Below are positions 1 to 5,377 of a DNA stretch of 5,377 nucleotides, piece after piece (position 1 is the first letter of the stretch; each line of letters begins with the position of its first letter). Position numbers and translations under genes: made by a program. The notes beneath the pieces are model-generated. The model saw only the letters and a list, made by a program, of their open reading frames with translations, was not told where the DNA came from and searched no databases. Source of the stretch: an uncultured Bacteroidales bacterium (GTDB lineage Bacteria; Bacteroidota; Bacteroidia; Bacteroidales; Paludibacteraceae); assembly GCA_903873355.1 (NCBI GenBank), contig CAIQOG010000180.1, positions 1 through 5,377 of the forward strand, written 5' to 3'.

Positions 1-720
1 AGTACAGTTGATAAAAACAAAGAAGTTTTGTTTATGAATTATGGCTATCATGATTCATTTGAAAACATAGAATTACTTAAAGTAGATGAAATTAATCGTT
101 ATTCCATCCAGCTTTATCACCGATTAGCCAAAATGGTTGATATTGAAGGAAAAGACATTGTGGAGATCGGTAGCGGACGCGGGGGAGGATTGGCCTATAT
201 TACCAAAACTTTTAAACCATCGACGGCTTTGGGAATTGACCTGAACTCAAAAGCATCAAAATTTGGTAATAAACATTTTAAACTTAATGGTCTGAGTTTT
301 AAACAAGGAAATGCTCAGCAACTTGATTTAGAAGCTAATTCAATTGATATAATTTTCAATGTCGAATCATCGCACAGGTATCCCGAAATGCATTTATTTC
401 TGGATGAGGTTTACAGGAGTCTTAAGTCGGGGGGGCATTTTTTGTTTACTGATTTCCGACCTCAAGGTGAGATGAAAAGTTTGATACATCTTTTGTCACA
501 ATATAATTTTGTGAAATTCGACGAACAATTTATTAACAAAGAAGTGGTCAGAGCATTGGAATTGGACACTGAACGCCGTGAAGCTTTGGTAAATAAATAT
601 GCACCTCCGTTTCTACGAAAATCATTTCACGATTTTGCCGGTAATATGGGATCACCAACCTTTAAAGGTTTGGAAAGCGGCGAATTAGTTTACTTTGTTT
701 TCTGTTTCCAAAAGCCCTGA
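1..720 (+). CDS. SAM-dependent methyltransferase, phthiotriol dimycocerosate methyltransferase-like (5' partial)
   Basis: Probable class I S-adenosylmethionine-dependent methyltransferase of the cytoplasm. The frame is open to the left edge, so the start lies outside the window: a TTG at 28 and an ATG at 34 are in frame, but the similarity seems to begin at or before them. Numbering from the first codon shown, the Rossmann fold has motif I at about 53-63 (IVEIGSGRGGG), the acidic end of strand 2 at GIDLN (78-82, Asp80 expected to contact the SAM ribose), a GNAQQLD segment (103-109) and NVESSHRY (120-127). The order MNYGY, then QLYHR, motif I, NVESSH, TDFRP and a C-terminal SGELVYFVFCF matches, from memory, mycobacterial phthiotriol/phenolphthiotriol dimycocerosate O-methyltransferase (Rv2952). 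That family has roughly 30 more N-terminal residues, which agrees with truncation. Substrate unknown: no polyketide or lipid gene is visible. The methyltransferase call is firm; the family placement is good; transfer to a phthiocerol-type substrate is unlikely here. Confidence 0.8.
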   Translation, partial: STVDKNKEVLFMNYGYHDSFENIELLKVDEINRYSIQLYHRLAKMVDIEGKDIVEIGSGRGGGLAYITKTFKPSTALGIDLNSKASKFGNKHFKLNGLSFKQGNAQQLDLEANSIDIIFNVESSHRYPEMHLFLDEVYRSLKSGGHFLFTDFRPQGEMKSLIHLLSQYNFVKFDEQFINKEVVRALELDTERREALVNKYAPPFLRKSFHDFAGNMGSPTFKGLESGELVYFVFCFQKP

Positions 721-729
721 TAATATCAG
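717..729. repeat. Short perfect palindrome over the methyltransferase stop codon
   Basis: CTGATA and TATCAG form a perfect 6-bp inverted repeat around one central A. The left arm contains the TGA stop of the methyltransferase; the right arm lies in the 28-bp gap between the two convergent genes. As RNA it could fold only into a weak hairpin of about 4 bp with a 5-nt loop, and a short T run (TTTT) follows a few bases later on the plus strand. It could be a weak bidirectional terminator or a chance palindrome. The repeat is seen directly; its function is not known. Confidence 0.5.
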
Positions 730-748
730 TACATTTTAAGAGCTAAAG

Positions 749-1249
749 TCATTTTTCAATCCCGGCAAAATCGGTAATATGTTCATCCACGTAAGCTGCC
801 AGTAAATTAGTTTGTTCTTCTTCAATATCGAAATAACGCTCTTCAAGCTCATCAAACACTTCAAAATCGACATATAACGCGTTGAATTCTTCATCGGTGG
901 TTTCGCGTTCCAATGCTTTCTTGTTGGGGTCGTAGATTTCTTTGGCTTTGTAAATCAACTTCGAAAGTTCTGCCAAACCAAATTGTCGCATGGCTTTGGC
1001 AAACGGATTTCCGAAAATATACCCGCCATAACCGTTTTGAATGAGCTGAACAAATCCGCCGTCACGCATTTCGGTGGTAAAAAAATGCCATGCCAGCAGC
1101 GTGTGCTGATTTCCGTTCAGCAATGGCATGGTTTTTTCGTTCAGTTCCCCGCCAATCGCCTCCAGATAGGCATCAATAAATACCTGAAGAAATTCGTCCA
1201 TGCCTTTTTCGGCAGCTGTAGCTAATTTGCTGTCTTTAATTTTTATCAT
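749..1249 (-). CDS. DUF4375 / DMP19-like acidic protein
   Basis: Small soluble protein of 166 residues, with no signal peptide or membrane segment. It resembles the DUF4375/DMP19 family, whose named member, Neisseria DMP19, is of almost the same length and is reported to mimic DNA and sequester a transcription factor. The family core is visible at residues 60-72: an acidic residue, then DGGF, Q, and Asn72 (the pattern E..NGG..Q...N, with Asp in place of the first Asn). The protein is strongly acidic: I count 32 Asp/Glu against 16 Lys/Arg, with 19 of the acidic residues in the last 55 positions. That fits a DNA mimic but does not prove one; most family members are uncharacterised. The ATG at 1247-1249 is chosen because it begins a complete family-length protein 35 bp after the amylase stop. 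No Shine-Dalgarno is seen, as is usual in Bacteroidota. It is last in the presumed three-gene operon. Family confidence is good; function is open. Confidence 0.75.
   Translation of the reverse strand: MIKIKDSKLATAAEKGMDEFLQVFIDAYLEAIGGELNEKTMPLLNGNQHTLLAWHFFTTEMRDGGFVQLIQNGYGGYIFGNPFAKAMRQFGLAELSKLIYKAKEIYDPNKKALERETTDEEFNALYVDFEVFDELEERYFDIEEEQTNLLAAYVDEHITDFAGIEK
1079..1137. repeat. Inverted repeat flanked by A and T runs inside the DMP19-like gene
   Basis: A perfect 8-bp GC-rich stem, CCATGCCA at 1088-1095 with TGGCATGG at 1124-1131, encloses 28 nt. That loop contains a second 5-bp stem (GCTGA 1105-1109 with TCAGC 1117-1121). An A7 run (1079-1085) lies outside the left arm and a T6 run (1132-1137) directly follows the right arm, so the outer stem could lengthen by A:T pairs over a 2-nt bulge. 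Either strand would read as a hairpin followed by a U tract, the form of an intrinsic terminator. It lies within codons (KTMP and AWHFF on the minus strand), so it may be chance. Structure seen; function not known. Confidence 0.5.
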
Positions 1250-1257
1250 TGTTGAGT

Positions 1258-1284
1258 TTGAAAGTTTATAAAGTTCATAAGGTT
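1258..1284 (-). repeat. Three degenerate 9-bp tandem units in the amylase/DMP19-like gap
   Basis: Read on the minus strand, the gap holds AACCTTATG, AACTTTATA and AACTTTCAA end to end: three 9-bp units each starting AAC and sharing a CTTT/CTTA core. They begin directly after the amylase TAA and end 8 bases before the ATG of the next gene. They take the place where a ribosome binding site would be, yet contain no purine-rich Shine-Dalgarno. Possible roles are a translation enhancer rich in A and U, a protein-binding site, or a worn repeat. The repeat is seen; its role is inference. Confidence 0.5.
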
Positions 1285-3651
1285 TTAAAGTAAAATATCA
1301 GCACTGTAAGCGGGTAATTCAATCGTCAGTTTGTAATGCGAAATATCAAAACTATGATTGAAAGTTGATTTCAGGTGACAAGAATTCAGTATTTCAGGTA
1401 ATTCTATTTCAAAAGATTTAGCTTTGTTTGAATTATTTATCACCACAATTGCTTCGTTTTTGAAGTATTTACGGGCATATACCCAACTGTTTTTGGTTGT
1501 CTGCACATTAATAAAATCGCCGTAAATCAATACCGGATTTTCCGCACGAAGATGAGCAAGGACTGAAACCTGACGTAGCAGATTTGCTTCTCGTTTGTTC
1601 AAACCATCAAATTTCATCATGCGGCGACAGTCGGGGTCGTTAGCTCCGGTCAGACCAATTTCATCGCCGTAGAAAATTACAGGAATTCCCGGAATGGTCA
1701 TGTTGAACGTGTGCATCAATAGCAATTTATCGTAAGCTGTTGAATCGGAAATTCCGATATTCCGCTGCCAGCCTGCAGTTTTTGAATCCTCACCAAACTT
1801 CAAATCGCCCGATGCCAGTGCCATAAAGCGTGGTTTGTCGTGATTTCCGGAAATATTGCCCATCAGGTTATGTCCGCCGTAAATGTACAGGCTCGAATTC
1901 AGCACGGTTTGAACCTGCGAAAAATCGCTGCCTCCAACTCCGGCAAATGTAGTGTTGGCAATATCGTATACATTGAAATCAAACTGTCCGTCGATCATAC
2001 CCGAAGTGAGATAACTGCTTATCAGTTCAGGGCTTCCGTATGTTTCGCCAATCTGATAAAGGTTTTTCCCTTTGTTTGCTTTTTTGATTTTCATCGTAAG
2101 TTCACGCCAGAATTCTTCGGTGATATGCTTGGTTGCATCGTGACGGAAACCATCCAGTTTGAATTCTTTCAGCCAGTATATAGCCGAATCAGTCATCATA
2201 TCCACCACCTTTGGGTTTCCCAAATCAAGAGTTGGCATGAAAGTGTCGAACCAGGTAGTGAGCCGGTATTCGTCCCATTTTTCTGTGTTCAGTGTACCAT
2301 CGGGCAAATATAATGAAGTGGTAAATTCAGGATGTTGTTTGTAAAACGGATGTTCCACATGTACGTGATGCGCTACATAATCCAGCAACACGTTGATGTT
2401 GTTTTGGTGCGCATCTTCAACCAGATTTTTAAATTCATTATTAGTGCCGAAACGAAAATCTACTTTCGACGACGATATTGGCCAGTAACCATGATAGCCT
2501 GAAAATTTGGTATTCATTGGTTTGTAATATCCGTAAGGTTCAGTCGGGTTTTGATTCACAGGCGAAATCCATAAAGTATTCACACCCAGTTTTTTGAAAT
2601 ATTCGTTGTCAATCGTTTGTTTGATACCGGCTAAATCACCTCCCCAATAATCTACTTTCGGATTCACATCCGGTCGGTTCATTGGATGATCATTTGTTTT
2701 GTCACCGTTTCTGAAACGGTCTACCAGTGCAAAATACATGATTTGAGCTTGTTTGTCTTCGCGTGTAATTTGTTTTGAATCTGACAAAATACGACCATTT
2801 TGAAGCGGGATAAGCAAATCGTTGCTCACACCAAATTCGTTGCAAGCCCACACACGGATATACGAGCGTTCAAGATTCGAAGCTTCAGCCGGAATATGAA
2901 ATATCACTTTTCCCTTTTTTACTTTCCCCATTTTTGCCGGAAGCAGGAAATTTTGCCAGTATACAAATACACTTTTTACTTCGTTTTGGCTGATAAGTTT
3001 CACAGTGGAATTGAAAAAACTTTTTGTAAAGAGTTTTGGAAACTTTTCACCATTTCCGGCAACCTGCATAATGGAATTGAACTTTCCATAACCGTTATCA
3101 ACCTTATTCGGGTTGGTTGGGTCGGAATCCTGATTGCCGTCCAACGCGATTTGATACAAATACGAACCAGGACTGAGATTCAATGTAACTTCGTATAAAC
3201 CTTTGCTGTTGAGCTTCAAATCGGGTGTGCGTGAAGCTGTCCAATCATTCATTTGTCCCGCAATCTGAACACGTTGATAGGTTTTGCCTTGCGGATTGAA
3301 CGTGAAGGTGGATTCAATTTTATCGGTTTTCCGACATGGAATTGAATAAGCCACACCTTTCAGCCAGAGTTTTACATCCACAAAGGTTTCCATTTCTTTT
3401 GTTGCGCTCAGTGTTGCGGTCAATTTATCGGCTGTCATTTTGCACTTCAGAAATGATGATGAACTTGTAACTGAATCAATCTCAGCCGGATTGAGTATGA
3501 AATCCTGCAAATAAACCTTGTTGTCACCAATTTTCAGGGTGAGTAAAGAGTTTAGATTCTTGTTGTTTTCTGAGTCAACAGGAACATTCAGTTTCGGCTG
3601 ACAAGCTGTCAACAAGAGAAGTGAAATGATGATTAAATGATTCTTTCTCAT
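1285..3651 (-). CDS. GH13 alpha-amylase family lipoprotein with CBM48-like domain
   Basis: Secreted glycoside hydrolase of family 13, 788 residues, expected to cut (or transfer) alpha-1,4 or alpha-1,6 glucan links. Residues 1-16 are a lipoprotein signal peptide with lipobox LTAC (lipidated Cys17). Then come an N-terminal beta domain of unknown type (about 40-108), a CBM48/E-set glycogen-binding-like domain (about 113-199, with IAGQMNDW and PGSYLYQIALDG), and another beta domain (about 207-285). The catalytic barrel (about 303-690) begins with a Ca-site-like VDRFRNGDKTND (310-321). GH13 regions: I, DYVAHH 424-429; V-like, MPTLDL 472-477; II, GFRHDATKH 501-509 (nucleophile Asp505); III, GETYG 535-539 (acid/base Glu536); IV, GNHD 602-605 (Asp605); VII, GIPVIFYGDE 655-664. 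The triad is intact, so it is probably active. Region I has His428 where Asn is usual. A C-terminal beta domain follows (about 695-788). The ATG is fixed by the signal peptide, 12 bp after the upstream stop. Family sure; exact specificity (amylase, neopullulanase, cyclomaltodextrinase) cannot be read. Confidence 0.95.
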   Translation of the reverse strand: MRKNHLIIISLLLLTACQPKLNVPVDSENNKNLNSLLTLKIGDNKVYLQDFILNPAEIDSVTSSSSFLKCKMTADKLTATLSATKEMETFVDVKLWLKGVAYSIPCRKTDKIESTFTFNPQGKTYQRVQIAGQMNDWTASRTPDLKLNSKGLYEVTLNLSPGSYLYQIALDGNQDSDPTNPNKVDNGYGKFNSIMQVAGNGEKFPKLFTKSFFNSTVKLISQNEVKSVFVYWQNFLLPAKMGKVKKGKVIFHIPAEASNLERSYIRVWACNEFGVSNDLLIPLQNGRILSDSKQITREDKQAQIMYFALVDRFRNGDKTNDHPMNRPDVNPKVDYWGGDLAGIKQTIDNEYFKKLGVNTLWISPVNQNPTEPYGYYKPMNTKFSGYHGYWPISSSKVDFRFGTNNEFKNLVEDAHQNNINVLLDYVAHHVHVEHPFYKQHPEFTTSLYLPDGTLNTEKWDEYRLTTWFDTFMPTLDLGNPKVVDMMTDSAIYWLKEFKLDGFRHDATKHITEEFWRELTMKIKKANKGKNLYQIGETYGSPELISSYLTSGMIDGQFDFNVYDIANTTFAGVGGSDFSQVQTVLNSSLYIYGGHNLMGNISGNHDKPRFMALASGDLKFGEDSKTAGWQRNIGISDSTAYDKLLLMHTFNMTIPGIPVIFYGDEIGLTGANDPDCRRMMKFDGLNKREANLLRQVSVLAHLRAENPVLIYGDFINVQTTKNSWVYARKYFKNEAIVVINNSNKAKSFEIELPEILNSCHLKSTFNHSFDISHYKLTIELPAYSADILL
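3601..3651 (-). other. Lipoprotein signal peptide and lipobox of the GH13 enzyme
   Basis: Residues 1-17: a basic start (Arg2, Lys3), a hydrophobic core rich in Ile and Leu (6-14), and the lipobox Leu14-Thr15-Ala16-Cys17, expected to be cut by signal peptidase II before Cys17. The residues after Cys17 are QPKLN, without the acidic cluster known as the lipoprotein export signal in Bacteroides and Capnocytophaga. By that rule the enzyme would face the periplasm rather than the outside of the cell; this location is inference. Confidence 0.85.
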
Positions 3652-3663
3652 AGAATTAGAAAA

Positions 3664-5377
3664 TTATTTTAGAAATAAATATGCATCGATAGAGTTAATA
3701 ACTAAACTGTCATTTTTTATATAATATTCGCCACAAACATAAGTGAAAATTAGTTTGTAATTTTCTTTTTCTATGGTCATTTCTTCCACAGAGTAATTTT
3801 CATCTCCTTTTGCCGATTTATATAGTTGTTTAATTTTATCTCTTAATAAAATTGTTGATTCAGCAGTTTTTTGTTTTGGATTAAATAGCTGGATTTCATT
3901 CGGTTTATATTTGACAATCAAATCTTTATTTTCAAATACTTTTACCGAATCTTTTTCAGTACGAATTTTTATGAATGTTTTGTATTTGTCTATTGAAATA
4001 GCTGATTCATAGTCATCTATTGATGCATAAAATTCTTTAAATTTCTTTCCGGAAGTGTTGTTTCGTAAACCGGAAATGTCCTGAATTCCAATAGTTTTTA
4101 AAACCTTCCATCTGTCATTCGATTTAATAGTATCGATAAAGTATGACTGGAAACATGAAGCTCCATAGGTATTCGAACTGTATTGTACGGTTTCATAAAG
4201 TCGGGTAGATGTAAGAGAATCTATGTGAACTGTATTTTTTGAATTATCAATAACTTTCCCGTTTTTCAGCAGTTTTGCATTGTCGAGTAATTGACCAAAT
4301 TCTTTTACCATACTTCGTTTAGTGATACTGTAAACACTCCATGGACCAACTGATGAGAGAAATAATACAGTCGAGAATGATATGATAATCCATTTCAAAT
4401 GATTGGCTTTTGACAAAATCAGATACAGACAAATTGCATACAACCAGCCATTTAATATCAGGATATACAAGCGGTTAATCGTCATTCCATAATCGCCCAA
4501 ACGCCTTAAAATGCCTGAGGACATTAAAACTAACAGCGGAATGATAATTACCGGAAAATATTTGGAAAGCAGATACGCAACTACATTTTCTTTATCATTT
4601 TCCTTTTCTTTATCTAAACGAAGCGGATGAAGAATAAGCATTGTCACGAAACCACCTAATGCCAACACTGAAACGAGTGTGGAAACCCAACCGTTAGGCA
4701 ATTGCCATTTGATTACAATCTGTCCCAGATAAACATATAAAATCAGTGTGTATAGGGCTAAAATTGGCAGAAAAATGTACAGACCAAGAATTCTGACAAA
4801 CTTATCGAATTTAAATTCCTGTTGGTGCATTTCTTTTTCAGCGGTAATATTGGCAAGAAAATATATGGGCGCAAATAGCAGGTAACAGATAACGGCAATA
4901 TCTTCGTAAACTTTCGGTTGTACATCTACTTTGAATAATTCTTTAAGTGATAATACCGCTAAACTTAGTCCGGCAAATAATACCTGCGAAAAAATTACTG
5001 CTATAATAAATTGAACGATTGTTGTTTTGCTGAATTCCCAAAAAGGAATGTCGTTGTTCTTTTTATAAAACGGTACTACGAAAACGGATAAAATCAATAC
5101 AATTCCGATAGAAATGACCTGATAGTGCTGAACCGCCTCAAATTTGTCTGGCAAAAACAAGCAGTAAGCTAATAAAACCAGAATTGAAAGCAGATTCAGG
5201 CCAATTTTAACTATTAATTTATTGAAAGTTTCAGCAAATAAAGTTACTGAAAGGCTCAGAGTTATTCCAAGCGAGAAGAAAACCCATTTTGCAGGCTTAA
5301 TATCGATGCCGTGCTTGTTGATTTGAAGCAAAAATAAAAATGACAAGCCCAATAAAAAAAACAAGGTGAAGGGGAAT
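3664..5377 (-). CDS. DUF4153 multi-pass membrane protein with C-terminal soluble domain (5' partial)
   Basis: Inner-membrane protein of unknown function, recognised as DUF4153 from the segment GDYGMTINRLY (290-300) and from GPWSVYSITKRS (340-351), which in remembered Bacteroidota members joins the last helix to a soluble tail. The frame runs open to the right edge: codons for FPFT precede the TTG at 5362-5364, and FPFT followed by the hydrophobic run looks like the first helix of the family, so the true start lies outside, perhaps some 20 codons away. Numbered from that TTG, about 11 hydrophobic helices lie near 1-14, 26-46, 51-71, 82-99, 113-141, 153-171, 190-214, 226-247, 266-284, 297-317 and 323-341. 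A charged domain of about 220 residues follows (345-566). Basic loops near 100-112, 175-190 and 249-259 suggest those face the cytoplasm, placing the tail in the periplasm. The gene is followed after 12 bp by the amylase, so the two are probably co-transcribed. Family likely; role not known. Confidence 0.75.
   Translation of the reverse strand, partial: FPFTLFFLLGLSFLFLLQINKHGIDIKPAKWVFFSLGITLSLSVTLFAETFNKLIVKIGLNLLSILVLLAYCLFLPDKFEAVQHYQVISIGIVLILSVFVVPFYKKNNDIPFWEFSKTTIVQFIIAVIFSQVLFAGLSLAVLSLKELFKVDVQPKVYEDIAVICYLLFAPIYFLANITAEKEMHQQEFKFDKFVRILGLYIFLPILALYTLILYVYLGQIVIKWQLPNGWVSTLVSVLALGGFVTMLILHPLRLDKEKENDKENVVAYLLSKYFPVIIIPLLVLMSSGILRRLGDYGMTINRLYILILNGWLYAICLYLILSKANHLKWIIISFSTVLFLSSVGPWSVYSITKRSMVKEFGQLLDNAKLLKNGKVIDNSKNTVHIDSLTSTRLYETVQYSSNTYGASCFQSYFIDTIKSNDRWKVLKTIGIQDISGLRNNTSGKKFKEFYASIDDYESAISIDKYKTFIKIRTEKDSVKVFENKDLIVKYKPNEIQLFNPKQKTAESTILLRDKIKQLYKSAKGDENYSVEEMTIEKENYKLIFTYVCGEYYIKNDSLVINSIDAYLFLK

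Larger units (their letters stand above)
749..5377 (-). other. Presumed three-gene operon: DUF4153, GH13 lipoprotein, DMP19-like
   Basis: Three genes share the minus strand with gaps of 12 bp (3652-3663) and 35 bp (1250-1284). No hairpin terminator or convincing Bacteroidota promoter (TTTG with TAnnTTTG) is seen in either gap, so one transcript is the simplest reading. Its promoter would lie beyond the right edge. At the 3' end only the weak palindrome at 717-729 is available as a terminator. Co-transcription is inferred from spacing alone and does not by itself show a shared function. Confidence 0.6.

Noticed and set aside
28..30. TTG at 28 as the true start of the methyltransferase
   Set aside because: The frame is open upstream to the window edge and the family normally has about 30 further N-terminal residues, so the gene is better read as truncated by the window.
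983..1225. 80-codon plus-strand open frame opposite the DMP19-like gene
   Set aside because: It lies wholly within the antisense of a well-supported gene and shows no recognisable domain; its product reads like an antisense translation.
1292..1330. Possible minus-strand promoter for the DMP19-like gene (TTG, 22-bp spacer, TATTTTAC)
   Set aside because: It matches the Bacteroidota consensus TTTG / TAnnTTTG poorly, lies in the coding end of the amylase gene, and such A/T-rich matches are expected by chance.
1840..2344. Two plus-strand open frames opposite the GH13 catalytic region
   Set aside because: They overlap each other and are antisense to the conserved catalytic barrel, so they are shadows of that gene.
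2800..3198. 132-codon plus-strand open frame opposite the N-terminal domains of the GH13 enzyme
   Set aside because: Antisense to the CBM48-like and linking domains, with no features of its own.
3652..3720. Possible separate promoter before the amylase gene
   Set aside because: The 12-bp gap and the end of the upstream gene are A/T-rich but show no TAnnTTTG with a spaced TTTG.
5362..5364. TTG at 5362-5364 as the true start of the DUF4153 gene
   Set aside because: It falls inside the first membrane helix, and the codons before it (FPFT) continue the family pattern to the right edge.
749..5377. Starch utilisation (Sus-like) locus
   Set aside because: Only one GH13 gene is present; no SusC/SusD pair, SusE/F lipoprotein or SusR-type regulator is visible in the window.

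Overview
The window looks like chromosomal DNA of a member of the Bacteroidota, probably near the Bacteroidales. The reasons are an A/T-rich sequence, no Shine-Dalgarno-like purine tract before the two visible minus-strand starts, a secreted lipoprotein GH13 enzyme of a build common in that phylum, and a DUF4153 membrane protein of the Bacteroidota type. This placement rests on remembered family resemblance, not on a search.

Layout. A class I SAM-dependent methyltransferase enters from the left edge on the plus strand (1-720, 5' end outside the window). It resembles the mycobacterial phthiotriol/phenolphthiotriol dimycocerosate O-methyltransferase family. After a 28-bp convergent gap, three genes run on the minus strand, filling the rest of the window and reading right to left: a DUF4153 multi-pass membrane protein with a C-terminal soluble domain (3664-5377, 5' end outside the window), a 788-residue lipoprotein of the GH13 alpha-amylase family (1285-3651), and a small, very acidic DUF4375/DMP19-like protein (749-1249). 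The gaps between them are 12 bp and 35 bp, so they probably form one transcription unit whose promoter lies beyond the right edge. No intergenic stretch exceeds 35 bp.

How the genes might work together. Only the amylase has a clear role: hydrolysis or transglycosylation of alpha-glucans (starch, glycogen or their oligosaccharides) in the cell envelope. No SusC/SusD pair, regulator or other glycosidase is visible, so this is not recognisably a starch utilisation locus. The membrane protein and the acidic protein have no established role with the amylase, and co-transcription is the only link seen. The methyltransferase is on the opposite strand and is probably unrelated.

I see no phage, transposon, CRISPR, toxin-antitoxin or RNA gene. 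I do not see a convincing new biological system. The points most worth checking are the DMP19-like gene placed behind an amylase, an Asn-to-His change in GH13 conserved region I, the methyltransferase family in this phylum, and three small repeat structures.
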